Notes under the pieces: model-generated
What the model saw: the letters and a program-made list of their open reading frames with translations, nothing else
The model's database searches: none
What the model was told of the DNA's origin: nothing
In this document: positions 16,987-25,519 of the stretch, piece after piece
Numbering within the stretch: position 1 is the stretch's first letter
How the letters are laid out: every line of letters begins with the position of its first letter
From: an uncultured Mycoplasmatota bacterium
GTDB taxonomy: Bacteria; Bacillota_I; Bacilli_A; RF39; UBA660
Assembly: GCA_947165285.1 (NCBI GenBank)
Contig: CAMUZS010000005.1
Span: 1 to 56,000 of the forward strand
Length of the DNA: 56,000 nucleotides
Direction of reading: 5' to 3'
Position numbers and translations under genes: made by a program

Positions 16987-18087
16987 ATGGCATTAAAAGC
17001 AGGAATAGTTGGGCTACCAAACGTTGGTAAATCTACATTATTTAATGCAATTACTAAGAAGAATATTTTAGCGGCTAATTATCCATTTGCAACAATAGAT
17101 CCAAATGTTGGAGTAGTTACTGTTCCAGATACAAGATTAGAATTTTTAAATAATATGTATATACCTGAGAAGATGATTCCAACTACTTATGAATTTACTG
17201 ATATTGCTGGTCTTGTTAAAGGTGCATCACATGGTGAAGGATTAGGAAATAAATTTTTGTCTCATATACGTGAAACAGATGCTATAGTTGAAGTAGTAAG
17301 ATGTTTTGATAATCCAGATATTATTCATGTTGAAGGATCAACTGATCCAATTAGAGATATAGAAATTATCAATTTAGAATTAATATTTTCTGATATGGAA
17401 ATAGTAGAAAATAGAATAAATAAAATTGAGAAAAAAGCACAAACAACAAAGGAAAAAGATGTAGTCAAAGAATATGATATATTAAAAAGATGTTTAGAAT
17501 CATTAAATAATAATATTCCTTTAAGAAGATTAGAATTTGATGAAGATGAATTATTAATATTAAAAAATTTTAATTTTATTACTTTAAAACCTATAATATA
17601 TGTTGCTAATGTTAGTGAAGATGATGTTGTTGTAGGTCACAATGATTATACAGATAAAGTATCAAAATATGCTGAGGAAGAAGGATCTGAAGTTGTAATC
17701 ATGTCATGTGCAATGGAATCAGAATTAGTTGAATTATCAGATGATGATAAAAAGATATTTTTACAAGATATGGGAATAACAAATAGTGGCTTAGATAAGT
17801 TAATATTTGCAACTTATCATTTACTTGGACTTAAAACATTTTTTACTGTTGGAAAAGATGAGGTTAGAGCCTGGACTTTTAAAGATGGTATGAAAGCACC
17901 TGAATGTGCGGGTATAATTCATACTGATTTTCAAAGAGGATTTATTAAAGCTGAGGTAACTTCATTTGATGATTTAAGAAATTTAGGTTCAGAAAGTAAA
18001 GTTAAAGAAGCTGGAAAACTTCGTTTAGAAGGAAAAGAATATTTAATGCAAGATGGAGATATAGTGTTATTTAGATTTAATGTTTAA
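16987..18087 (+). CDS. ychF: Redox-regulated ATPase/GTPase YchF (Obg family)
   Basis: Ribosome-associated P-loop protein of the OLA1/YchF group, which prefers ATP to GTP. The P-loop GLPNVGKST lies at residues 8-16, the G3 region is DIAGLVKGASHGEGLGN, and the position of the usual NKxD is occupied by NVSEDD, the substitution typical of YchF. A coiled-coil segment and a C-terminal TGS domain (VRAWTFKDGMKAPECAGIIHTDF) complete the fold. ATG 16987 follows AAAAGAGGTG; length 366 aa is normal. No terminator separates it from the metallopeptidase genes. Confidence 0.96.
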   Translation: MALKAGIVGLPNVGKSTLFNAITKKNILAANYPFATIDPNVGVVTVPDTRLEFLNNMYIPEKMIPTTYEFTDIAGLVKGASHGEGLGNKFLSHIRETDAIVEVVRCFDNPDIIHVEGSTDPIRDIEIINLELIFSDMEIVENRINKIEKKAQTTKEKDVVKEYDILKRCLESLNNNIPLRRLEFDEDELLILKNFNFITLKPIIYVANVSEDDVVVGHNDYTDKVSKYAEEEGSEVVIMSCAMESELVELSDDDKKIFLQDMGITNSGLDKLIFATYHLLGLKTFFTVGKDEVRAWTFKDGMKAPECAGIIHTDFQRGFIKAEVTSFDDLRNLGSESKVKEAGKLRLEGKEYLMQDGDIVLFRFNV

Positions 18088-18113
18088 TATAATCTATTAT
18101 GGGGGTTATAAAT

Positions 18114-19148
18114 ATGCAAGTATTAGAAAAAATTATACAAAGGGATTTATTTAAAATAGTTAGTGAATTAAAAAAATGTAACAATAATTCAAAATACTAT
18201 GATTTAGTAAATGATTTAGATAAATTAGAAGAAATTATAGCGTATAAGAATTTAGATATAAAATATCCAGTTGAAATAGAATATGAATCTTTTAAAAAAG
18301 ATACTTCAGATGTAAGAAGAAAATCTATGAAGGAATTTTATGATAGTTATGATAATAATTACTTTATAAATAAAAAAATAGTTTCAATGAATAAGTATTT
18401 TAATGATAGATATATTGAAACACCTAAAGATTTTGAATGCAATGAATCTATTTCTTTTGAAGATACAAAAAAAATAGTAGGCGATTTTTTTAAAAAATAT
18501 GATGAAAATATATATAATTTTTATATACAATATATTAATACTTCAAAATTAATAGTAGTAGATAATATGGATAGTTTATATGGATATTGCACTAATTCTA
18601 ATTATTTATTGGATGAATATATTTTAATGACTAAAGATGACTTAATAATGGATTCGATTACTTTAGCACATGAAATAATTCATGCATATCATTTTTCTAA
18701 AATTAAATATGCAAATAGTAAAGAATTAACAAGACTATCATATAACAATTTATTTGAAGTTTATTCATCATTTATTGAAAATATCATGTTTGATTATTTA
18801 GAAATTAATGGATTTAAAATTGAAGATATTAATTTTTTAAGAAAGGCATATGATTTTGAATTATTATCATATCTTAATAAATTTGAATTATCATTTTACG
18901 ATATTGATATAAATTTCTTAGAAAATGAAGTATATACATATGGAAAAATATTAGGATATCATTATTATGATCTCTACTTAAAAGATAGTCAAAAATGTAA
19001 ATATTTTATAAATAAATTTATGTTAGATAGTAAAGACTATGACAGAATATACATGTTAAAAAATTATGGATTAAATATAAATGATATCATTAATCCTCAA
19101 AAAATAGGAAGATATATTGATAAACATCTCAAGAGGGTGAAAAAATGA
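18114..19148 (+). CDS. M3-like zinc metallopeptidase paralogue 1
   Basis: A 344-aa soluble protein, first of three tandem paralogues. The zinc site is HEIIH at residues 186-190, with a third-ligand candidate Glu215 in FEVYSSFIE exactly 25 residues after the second His, the spacing known for M3 (thimet/oligopeptidase F) gluzincins. A downstream block TYGKILGYHYYDLY matches the C-terminal substrate-side region of oligopeptidase F in style. At 344 aa it is roughly half the usual 600 aa. ATG 18114 follows GGGGG; a TATAAT at 18088-18093 overlaps the ychF stop and may be its promoter. No signal peptide, so probably cytoplasmic. Substrate unknown. Confidence 0.78.
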   Translation: MQVLEKIIQRDLFKIVSELKKCNNNSKYYDLVNDLDKLEEIIAYKNLDIKYPVEIEYESFKKDTSDVRRKSMKEFYDSYDNNYFINKKIVSMNKYFNDRYIETPKDFECNESISFEDTKKIVGDFFKKYDENIYNFYIQYINTSKLIVVDNMDSLYGYCTNSNYLLDEYILMTKDDLIMDSITLAHEIIHAYHFSKIKYANSKELTRLSYNNLFEVYSSFIENIMFDYLEINGFKIEDINFLRKAYDFELLSYLNKFELSFYDIDINFLENEVYTYGKILGYHYYDLYLKDSQKCKYFINKFMLDSKDYDRIYMLKNYGLNINDIINPQKIGRYIDKHLKRVKK

Positions 19149-20185
19149 TTGATATTAATCAAAATATAGAAAGTGATCTATATCAAATATTAGATGATAT
19201 TAAAAATTGTGATAATAAGGTACAATTTCAGAGTTTAAAAGAATTATTTGAAAGATTACAAATTGCAATAGATAATAATAATTTAGATATAAAATTACCT
19301 AGTGATTATTATCTATTATTAAATAAATTTGATACTAGTGATTTATATATGAAAAATATAACTGCTTTTATTAATAATTATAAAAAACATTTTGATTTTG
19401 ATATAAAATTATCAAAATTATATAGATCATTATCTAAGTATTATAAGGATTATTATTCTTATCCAAATTATGAAACAAATTTGAAATTATATGAAAATAT
19501 AATTATTGTAAGAAATTTTTTAAAAGAATACGATTATGAAATTAATTCGTTCTTTGAAGATATGATATTAAGTGGTCATATATATACATTTTTTGGTAAG
19601 AAAAATTATACAGATGGATATGCAGTTGAAGGAAATAAAAAAATTAAGCCTTACATTTTTATAAATTTAACTAATAGTATTAATGATCTTTTAACTTTTT
19701 TACATGAAATAATTCATGCATACATATCACAAAAAAGAATAGATAATTTGGAAAAAGAAATAAATAAAATAAACATAAACAATTTTGACGAAACATATTC
19801 TATGTTTATTGAACTTGTGCTATTAGATTATTTAAAAAATAAAGACATTCTTAGAAATGATGTTAATTTGTATGAAAGAGATTTTAATAATAATATGATC
19901 GAAGATTTAAACATATATTATAGATACTTAAAAAAGAAAAATTTATTTAGTAAAGATGATGACATTAATGTATTTATTGAATCACAATCTTATGCACAAG
20001 GTAGAGTTTTAGCATATCATTTTTATAATCAATTTTTAAATGATAAAAAATATGCAAAAAATAATATATTAAATTTTATGATAAAATCTCATATTCATGA
20101 CAAAAAATACATGATAAATCATTATGGATTATCTGAAAAAGAAATATTAAATTCAAAAAATATAATAAAAAATTTAAAAATGTAA
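19145..20185 (+). CDS. M3-like zinc metallopeptidase paralogue 2
   Basis: A 346-aa paralogue of the preceding gene, overlapping its stop (ATGA) and served by GAGGGTGA. The catalytic HEIIH is at residues 187-191, with Glu216 in DETYSMFIE again 25 residues after the second His. The C-terminal block YAQGRVLAYHFYNQF and the ending HYGLSEKEI parallel the other two copies. The N-terminal 100 residues are divergent and helical. The paralogues differ by more than half of their residues by eye, so the duplication is old. Confidence 0.78.
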   Translation: MIDINQNIESDLYQILDDIKNCDNKVQFQSLKELFERLQIAIDNNNLDIKLPSDYYLLLNKFDTSDLYMKNITAFINNYKKHFDFDIKLSKLYRSLSKYYKDYYSYPNYETNLKLYENIIIVRNFLKEYDYEINSFFEDMILSGHIYTFFGKKNYTDGYAVEGNKKIKPYIFINLTNSINDLLTFLHEIIHAYISQKRIDNLEKEINKININNFDETYSMFIELVLLDYLKNKDILRNDVNLYERDFNNNMIEDLNIYYRYLKKKNLFSKDDDINVFIESQSYAQGRVLAYHFYNQFLNDKKYAKNNILNFMIKSHIHDKKYMINHYGLSEKEILNSKNIIKNLKM

Positions 20186-20197
20186 TGTTGGGGGATA

Positions 20198-21241
20198 ATG
20201 ATGAAAAAATTACAAAATCAAATTGAATATGATATTAATAAGTTAAATTATTATTTTAATAATAATAATCAAACGTTTTTTGAAGATTATAGAGAAACAG
20301 CAGAAATATTGATAGATATTGCAAGTGATAATGGAATATATATAAATTATCCAAAAAGATTAAATGAAGAATTAAAAAATGAAGATACTAATCTTCGTAA
20401 TATTCAAAAAGAGATGTTTGAAAATAATTTTAATAATATGAAATCATTTAATAATAGCATTTCAAAATTATATAATAAAATAAATATTGAAAATAATTAT
20501 TACTATAATAAATATCAAGTAAAGATGCTTCAAAAAGATACTATAAAAATTGTTTCTAAATTTTATCAAAATTTTGATAAAGATATATCTGATTATTTTG
20601 AAGACTTAATAACAAGTAATAAGGTGTTCTTTACCAAACATATTTTAGATTATTTAACTGGTTTAACTATTGAAGCAATCGAAGATATTAAAGCTTATAT
20701 TTTTGTTACTAAAAAATATACTATAGTAGATGCCATAACATTAGCACATGAAACTATACATGCATATTTATCAGAGCAATTAAAAAATATGACTATTAAT
20801 GAAAAAAATCAATATATAACAAATAATATATATGAAGTATATCCATTTTTTATAGAATTAGTGTTTTTAAATTATTTACAAAAGAATAATTTTAATATAA
20901 AAGATATAAATAAATATATAACTATATATAATTATATATTATCTGATAATTTATATTCACTAAATACTATTATAAATAATAAGGATTTTGATTTAAATAA
21001 TGAAATAGATGTTGAATCATTTAATGAAAATCAAGGATATTCATATGGAGGTTTATTTGCATATCATTTTTATAATCAATATCATAATGATAAAGATGAA
21101 GCAAAAGATAATATTTATAACTTTATGACTGATGCAAAAGATTATGATTTAAATCATTTAATAAATAATTACGGATTAAATGAAAAAGAATTATCTAAAT
21201 GCAAAATCTTAAAAAAGACTATAAAACTATTTGATAGATAA
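20198..21241 (+). CDS. M3-like zinc metallopeptidase paralogue 3
   Basis: A 347-aa third copy, 12 bases after the second, with TGGGGGAT as the binding site; the start may be 20198 or the adjacent ATG at 20201. HETIH is at residues 184-188 and Glu213 in YEVYPFFIE keeps the same spacing of 25. The C-terminal motif is YSYGGLFAYHFYNQY, with the NNYGLNEKEL ending. All three keep complete zinc ligands, so none looks dead. Co-transcription with the first two and with the DUF5662-like gene is likely. Confidence 0.78.
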   Translation: MMKKLQNQIEYDINKLNYYFNNNNQTFFEDYRETAEILIDIASDNGIYINYPKRLNEELKNEDTNLRNIQKEMFENNFNNMKSFNNSISKLYNKINIENNYYYNKYQVKMLQKDTIKIVSKFYQNFDKDISDYFEDLITSNKVFFTKHILDYLTGLTIEAIEDIKAYIFVTKKYTIVDAITLAHETIHAYLSEQLKNMTINEKNQYITNNIYEVYPFFIELVFLNYLQKNNFNIKDINKYITIYNYILSDNLYSLNTIINNKDFDLNNEIDVESFNENQGYSYGGLFAYHFYNQYHNDKDEAKDNIYNFMTDAKDYDLNHLINNYGLNEKELSKCKILKKTIKLFDR

Positions 21242-21251
21242 AGAGGAATAT

Positions 21252-21917
21252 ATGAAAAAAATATATGATAGTTCAAAAGATACAATGGAACATATAATTA
21301 CTGTAGGTAATTATATTGATATTATTGTAGATGAAATAAGAAAATATAAAAAAGTTGATATAACTGATAATATAAATAAGATGACATTAATTGACTTTTT
21401 AATATTACTTCAAAAAGGTGAAGAATTATATATAAAAAATAAACTATTAGAAAATGTATATAGTAATTCAAGAGATTATAAATTAAAAGAAAAATATAGA
21501 TCCCAAGAAGTATTGTGTAAATTATATATAGATGAATTACTAGATAGAAAAGTAAATCATGATAAAACAAAATTAGAATATCCTGAAAAACAATCATTTG
21601 ATAATTCTAATTATAAGTTAAATCAAATATCATATGGAAGTGAAGACTATTTAAAATCCTTATTTGAACTTAGACAGGCATTAACACACCATTATAGATA
21701 TAATAGACACCATCCTGAACATTTTGGAAATGGAATATATGGTATGAATATAATGGATCTATTAGAAATGATATGTGATTGGAAAGCATCATCGCAAAGA
21801 CAAAATGATGGGGATATTTTTGATGGAATAGAAAAACAAAAGCAAAGATTTAATTATGATAATAAAATGGTAAAAATATTATCTAATACAGCAGAGAAGT
21901 ATTTTTTTAAAAATTAA
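21252..21917 (+). CDS. DUF5662-like protein
   Basis: A 221-aa soluble protein, last gene of the metallopeptidase run. ATG 21252 follows AGAGGA; upstream ATGs overlap the previous gene. His-rich blocks stand out: NHDKTKLEYPE near the middle, ALTHHYRYNRHHPEHFGNG, and MNIMDLLEMICDWKASSQRQ. This His/Asp pattern matches what I recall of DUF5662 and suggests a metal-dependent, HD-like site. Function unknown. Position implies expression with the peptidases. Confidence 0.7.
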   Translation: MKKIYDSSKDTMEHIITVGNYIDIIVDEIRKYKKVDITDNINKMTLIDFLILLQKGEELYIKNKLLENVYSNSRDYKLKEKYRSQEVLCKLYIDELLDRKVNHDKTKLEYPEKQSFDNSNYKLNQISYGSEDYLKSLFELRQALTHHYRYNRHHPEHFGNGIYGMNIMDLLEMICDWKASSQRQNDGDIFDGIEKQKQRFNYDNKMVKILSNTAEKYFFKN

Positions 21918-21919
21918 AC

Positions 21920-21948
21920 TTGATATTAAATTTTAACTTTGCTATAAT
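21920..21948 (+). promoter_or_regulatory. Strong sigma-A promoter of rpsF-ssb-rpsR
   Basis: TTGATA (21920-21925), a 17-bp spacer and TGcTATAAT (hexamer 21943-21948): both a -35 box and an extended -10. Confidence 0.85.
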
Positions 21949-21954
21949 ACATGC

Positions 21955-22016
21955 GAGTAATTAAATTACTCCTTGTTTCATTTAAGAAATGAAACCGCAA
22001 AGACCATAAGGAGGTG
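21955..22016 (+). promoter_or_regulatory. rpsF leader RNA, candidate S6:S18 autoregulatory site
   Basis: The 75-nt leader contains a hairpin GAGTAAT/ATTACTC (21955-21971) and a 9-bp hairpin GTTTCATTT/AAATGAAAC (21975-21995), followed by CGCAAAGACC and AAGGAGGTG. In many bacteria the S6-S18 heterodimer represses this operon through a leader structure that mimics its 16S site and carries a CCG element; ACCGC at 21994-21998 is the only candidate here. The assignment is by position and hairpin shape, not by a full match. Confidence 0.45.
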
Positions 22017-22022
22017 TAGAAA

Positions 22023-22313
22023 ATGCAAAAATACGAAATGATGTTTATTGTTAAAACTGGAAGTGATGAAGCTGCAGTAAAAAAAGTAGCAGATGAAATT
22101 CAAAAAATAGCAAAAGATAATAAAGCAAAAATTTCAGAATTTAAAGAATTAGGTTTAAAAAAATTAGCATATTCTATTAAAAAAGAAATTAATGGATATT
22201 ATTTTGTTATGAATTTTGAAGCTGAAGCTGAAGCTATTAAAGAATTAGATCGTAAAACTTCAATTAATGAAAATGTTTTAAGACATTTAATCATTAAAGA
22301 AGATGAGGAGTAA
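22023..22313 (+). CDS. rpsF: 30S ribosomal protein S6
   Basis: Small-subunit platform protein that binds 16S rRNA together with S18. The 96-aa sequence shows the family start KYEMMFIVKTGSDEAAVK, the LGLKKLAYSIKKEINGYYF core and an end rich in Glu. AAGGAGGTG precedes it. First gene of the conserved rpsF-ssb-rpsR operon, with ssb starting 2 bases after the stop. Confidence 0.97.
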   Translation: MQKYEMMFIVKTGSDEAAVKKVADEIQKIAKDNKAKISEFKELGLKKLAYSIKKEINGYYFVMNFEAEAEAIKELDRKTSINENVLRHLIIKEDEE

Positions 22314-22315
22314 AT

Positions 22316-22783
22316 ATGAATAAAGTAATTTTAATTGGTAGACTTACTAAAGATCCTGAATTAAAAACAACTACTTCAGGAACACCTACTACTACTTTTA
22401 CTGTTGCTGTAGATAGAAATTTCACTAATCAAAGTGGACAAAGAGAAGCAGATTTTATAAATTGTGTTGCATGGAGAAAACAAGCAGAAAATATTTCAAA
22501 ATATTGCTTTAAAGGATCACAAGTAGCAGTTGAAGGAAGAATACAAACTAGAAGTTATGATGCTCAAGATGGTACAAAAAGATATGTTACTGAAGTTATT
22601 TGCGATAATGTAACATTTTTAGGGTCTAAAAATTCTAACCAATCTAATAATTTTGATGGATATCAATCAGATATGGGTGCATCATCAGATATAGAAACTA
22701 CTGATTTAGACAGTGATCCATATGCAAATATGGGAGATGAAGTAGCTTTAACAGATGATGATTTACCTTTTGATTTTAATTAG
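22316..22783 (+). CDS. ssb: Single-stranded DNA-binding protein
   Basis: OB-fold protein that coats single-stranded DNA and recruits repair and replication enzymes. The OB fold covers residues 1-105 (MNKVILIGRLTKDPELK, FINCVAWRKQAENISKYC, GSQVAVEGRIQTRSY). A flexible Asp/Ser-rich linker follows, ending in the acidic tip DDDLPFDFN that contacts partner proteins. Length 155 aa is normal. Placement between rpsF and rpsR is standard in Bacillota. Confidence 0.97.
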   Translation: MNKVILIGRLTKDPELKTTTSGTPTTTFTVAVDRNFTNQSGQREADFINCVAWRKQAENISKYCFKGSQVAVEGRIQTRSYDAQDGTKRYVTEVICDNVTFLGSKNSNQSNNFDGYQSDMGASSDIETTDLDSDPYANMGDEVALTDDDLPFDFN

Positions 22784-22797
22784 GAAGGAGAATAATC

Positions 22798-23016
22798 ATG
22801 GCTGAATTTTATCGTAAAAAGAAAAAAGTTTGTCAAATGTGTGCTGGCAAAGATTTTGATTATAAAGATACTGCCGTAATTTCTAAATATATAACTGAAA
22901 AAGGAAAAATAATGAATAGACGTATGACTGGAGCATGTGCAAAACATCAAAGACATATGGCTAGAGAAATCAAAAGAGCAAGATTTATGGCATTAATTCC
23001 ATATGTAAAAGACTAA
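22798..23016 (+). CDS. rpsR: 30S ribosomal protein S18 (Cys-containing form)
   Basis: Partner of S6 on the small-subunit platform. A 72-aa protein with the family segments DFDYKDTAVISKYI and KIMNRRMTGACAKHQR. Cys12 and Cys15 (CQMC) together with Cys47 and His50 could bind zinc, as in C+ variants of S18; this is inference from spacing. GGAAGGAGAA precedes the start. Last gene before the operon terminator. Confidence 0.96.
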   Translation: MAEFYRKKKKVCQMCAGKDFDYKDTAVISKYITEKGKIMNRRMTGACAKHQRHMAREIKRARFMALIPYVKD

Positions 23017-23040
23017 AATCTCGTTAAGAGATTTTTTTTA
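23016..23040 (+). terminator. Terminator of rpsF-ssb-rpsR
   Basis: AAATCTC (23016-23022) pairs with GAGATTT (23028-23034) with a 5-nt loop and a T run. Confidence 0.85.
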
Positions 23041-23045
23041 TATTC

Positions 23046-23074
23046 TTGTCATTGAAATAAATATATGATATAGT
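23046..23074 (+). promoter_or_regulatory. Sigma-A promoter of the SipW operon
   Basis: TTGTCA (23046-23051), a 17-bp spacer and TGaTATAGT (hexamer 23069-23074), close to consensus with an extended -10. Confidence 0.75.
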
Positions 23075-23096
23075 TAATATGATAGGATGTGCCAAT

Positions 23097-23330
23097 ATGG
23101 AAGAGATCAAACAAAATATAAAAAATGATTTTGAAGAAAAAATTAAATCTATTGAAGAAAATGAAAAGAAAATAAATAATTTAAAAAAGAATATATTATA
23201 TACTTTTTCCATACTAATTTTTGCTTTTGTTTTATGTGGCACAATATTATCTTATAAGAATTATGTACAAGCTAAAAAAAATATAGAAAATAAGAATAAT
23301 CATGTTATTGAAATATCAACTAAAGGGTAG
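23097..23330 (+). CDS. Small coiled-coil membrane protein, first gene of the SipW operon
   Basis: A 77-aa protein. ATG 23097 follows AGGATGTG; the ATG at 23079 overlaps that site. Residues 1-35 are a charged Glu/Lys helix with heptad character (NDFEEKIKSIEENEKKINNLKK), residues 36-55 a single TM segment (ILYTFSILIFAFVLCGTIL), and the rest a short basic tail. Topology is probably a cytosolic coiled coil with an outside tail. No known family recognised. It begins an operon with the Ca-repeat protein and the signal peptidase. Confidence 0.75.
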   Translation: MEEIKQNIKNDFEEKIKSIEENEKKINNLKKNILYTFSILIFAFVLCGTILSYKNYVQAKKNIENKNNHVIEISTKG

Positions 23331-23340
23331 GTGATAGTTA

Positions 23341-24417
23341 ATGGATGATAAGGAAAAACAAAAATTAATTAAAGAAGAAGGCCTTGGTTTAGTTATTGAA
23401 GATAATGGAGAAACAATGGTTTATGAAAAAAATGAGAAGGACAAAAGATACTTGTTCTTATTTATACTCTTTTTTTTGTTAATTTCAATTGGATCTTTAT
23501 CGTATGTTGCTATAAATTATAAAGGTTATGAAAATAAACAAGTAAATCCAAAAACTCATAATTATTTAGATGGTCATGAAATTAATATCGATTTAAATGG
23601 AGATGGAAAATGCGACATTAATTGTGATACTAATAATGACGGTATTCCAGATATTAATATTGATTTAGATGACAACAAAATTGCAACATTTAATGTTGAT
23701 TATAATGGTGATAATATACCAGATTTTAATTTAATGAATCAAAAAGATGATGAAGGAAAATGTATTTTAAATTGTGATTTAAATAATAATGGTTTTCCAG
23801 ATAGTGAAATTGATATAGATGGGGATGGAATATGTGATTTAGTTTGTTCAAAAAAAGAAGAACCTAAAGAAGATGATTCCAAAAAAGATGAACCTAAAAA
23901 AGATGATAATAAAAAGAATGACGATTCAAAACCATCAGATGATTCAAAAAAAGAAGACGAACCTAAAAAAGATGATGATAAAAAAGACGAACCTAAAAAA
24001 GAAGAGGAAACAATTATTGATGGTGATGATGATGATGAAACAACTTATTATATCTCATTAGGAGATGATATTACACTAGATGCAAATAAAATAGAACCAG
24101 GATGGACTGGCAGTCAATCATTTACTATAAAAAATACTAATAAAATTGATATTAGTTATAAACTAGAATGGGTAAATGTTTATAATAATTTTACTCAAAC
24201 AAATAATTTATATTATAATTTATTAAGAAATGGTGAAACTATTTTAACTAATCAAAGAACACCATATGCAAATTCCATTCTTATTAATAATCAAGTAGTT
24301 AAAGCAAATTCAGAAAATAAATATATTATTAATTATGAATTTAAAGAAACAGGAATTGCTCAAAATGAAGATCAAAATAAAACTTTTAGAGCAAATGTTA
24401 AATTAACAGTAAAATAA
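23341..24417 (+). CDS. Membrane-anchored protein with calcium-type Asp repeats and a TasA-like C-terminal region
   Basis: A 358-aa protein with one N-terminal TM segment (about residues 37-58, LFLFILFFLLISIGSLSYVA). Outside it come repeated Asp-rich turns of the thrombospondin type 3/dockerin kind: DLNGDGKCDINCDTNNDGIPD, DYNGDNIPDFN and DIDGDGICDLVC (residues about 85-175), with paired Cys. Next is a low-complexity EPKKDD/KKDEP linker of about 60 residues. The C-terminal 120 residues (DANKIEPGWTGSQSFTIKN) recall camelysin/TasA matrix proteins, which SipW-type peptidases process. That link, calcium binding and a surface role are inference. No sortase motif. Confidence 0.7.
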   Translation: MDDKEKQKLIKEEGLGLVIEDNGETMVYEKNEKDKRYLFLFILFFLLISIGSLSYVAINYKGYENKQVNPKTHNYLDGHEINIDLNGDGKCDINCDTNNDGIPDINIDLDDNKIATFNVDYNGDNIPDFNLMNQKDDEGKCILNCDLNNNGFPDSEIDIDGDGICDLVCSKKEEPKEDDSKKDEPKKDDNKKNDDSKPSDDSKKEDEPKKDDDKKDEPKKEEETIIDGDDDDETTYYISLGDDITLDANKIEPGWTGSQSFTIKNTNKIDISYKLEWVNVYNNFTQTNNLYYNLLRNGETILTNQRTPYANSILINNQVVKANSENKYIINYEFKETGIAQNEDQNKTFRANVKLTVK

Positions 24418-24436
24418 ATAACAAGGGGATGGCAAA

Positions 24437-25519
24437 GTGAAAAGACAAAAAATATTTGATAATCCAACTATTAAATTAATATTCAAGATATTATCTTGGA
24501 TTGTTTTAGCATTCTTATCTTTAGTTGCAATATTTTTTGTTTATTATATTATTTCATCAAAGATATCTGAAATGAAAGGTCAAAAAAGTACACCATTTAT
24601 TTCATTATATACAATTATTTCTCCTTCGATGGAGCCAAATATTAATGTATATGATGTAGTTTTTACTGTTAAAGTTGATGATTATTCAAAAATAAAAGAA
24701 GGAGATATAATCACTTTTATTTCAACAAGTTCTTTAGGTGAAGGATTAACAGTTACTCATAGAGTTAAAGATGTTATCAAAACAGAAGATGATATAAAAT
24801 TTAGAACACAAGGTGATAATAATAGTGTTCCGGATTCTGCTTTAGCAAGTAGTAAAAATGTAATTGGTAAAGTACTATTTAAGATACCACAACTTGGAAG
24901 AATCCAATTTTTACTTCAGTCTAAAGGAGGATGGTTATTTGTTTTATTAATTCCTGCATTAATAATTGTTCTTTATGACGTATTTAAAGTTATAAGATTA
25001 TCAAATGTTAAACAAAAGGTTAATGAATCATTAAAAGAACCTGAACAAGATATTGGTTTAATAGAAAAACAAAATAATTTGAAAAATAATTTAAAAAAGA
25101 AATTCTTTAATGTATCAAGCATAGATCCTATTATTCATACAATTAATGAAAATGATAATGATGAGGAAAATATAATTGAAGAAGATGAAGAAAATACTGA
25201 AAAAATAGTATCTATGGAAGATATTTCAAATGATGAAGAATTAAATCAAAAGATAGATGATTATAAAAAAGATGATAAAAATATCGAAACTAAAGATGAC
25301 AAAAAAGAGGAAATTATAGATGAACCTATAATCAAAGAAAAGAAACCTAAAAAGGTTAAAAAAATCAAAAAATTAAAAGATGATGATGAAATAATAAAAA
25401 ATAAGGATATATTAATTAAAAATGCACCACTTGCTAAAGAAGATGATATTGATATAGAAGATATTGTTGATAATATCTTAGATGAAGATTTGGAATTACC
25501 AAAAATCAAGAAGGATTAA
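24437..25519 (+). CDS. SipW-type (ER-type) signal peptidase I with a long charged tail
   Basis: Membrane serine protease that removes signal peptides. It starts with GTG 24437 behind AAGGGGATGG; an ATG inside that site is followed at once by a stop. A TM helix covers residues 16-40. The catalytic Ser64 is in ISPSMEP and the general base is His108 in VTHRV, so this is the Ser-His ER/archaeal/SipW class and not the usual Ser-Lys bacterial class. GDNN (127-130) is the third conserved box. A second TM helix covers 165-184. A 175-residue Lys/Glu/Asp-rich C-terminal tail follows, which is unusual for SipW (about 190 aa in Bacillus). In Bacillus SipW processes TasA and TapA, which fits the upstream neighbour. 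Confidence 0.9.
   Translation: MKRQKIFDNPTIKLIFKILSWIVLAFLSLVAIFFVYYIISSKISEMKGQKSTPFISLYTIISPSMEPNINVYDVVFTVKVDDYSKIKEGDIITFISTSSLGEGLTVTHRVKDVIKTEDDIKFRTQGDNNSVPDSALASSKNVIGKVLFKIPQLGRIQFLLQSKGGWLFVLLIPALIIVLYDVFKVIRLSNVKQKVNESLKEPEQDIGLIEKQNNLKNNLKKKFFNVSSIDPIIHTINENDNDEENIIEEDEENTEKIVSMEDISNDEELNQKIDDYKKDDKNIETKDDKKEEIIDEPIIKEKKPKKVKKIKKLKDDDEIIKNKDILIKNAPLAKEDDIDIEDIVDNILDEDLELPKIKKD

Noticed and set aside
25516-25519. Frameshift or misassembly because two genes overlap at their ends
   Set aside because: The overlap is explained by the symmetric terminator; both proteins are full length for their families.
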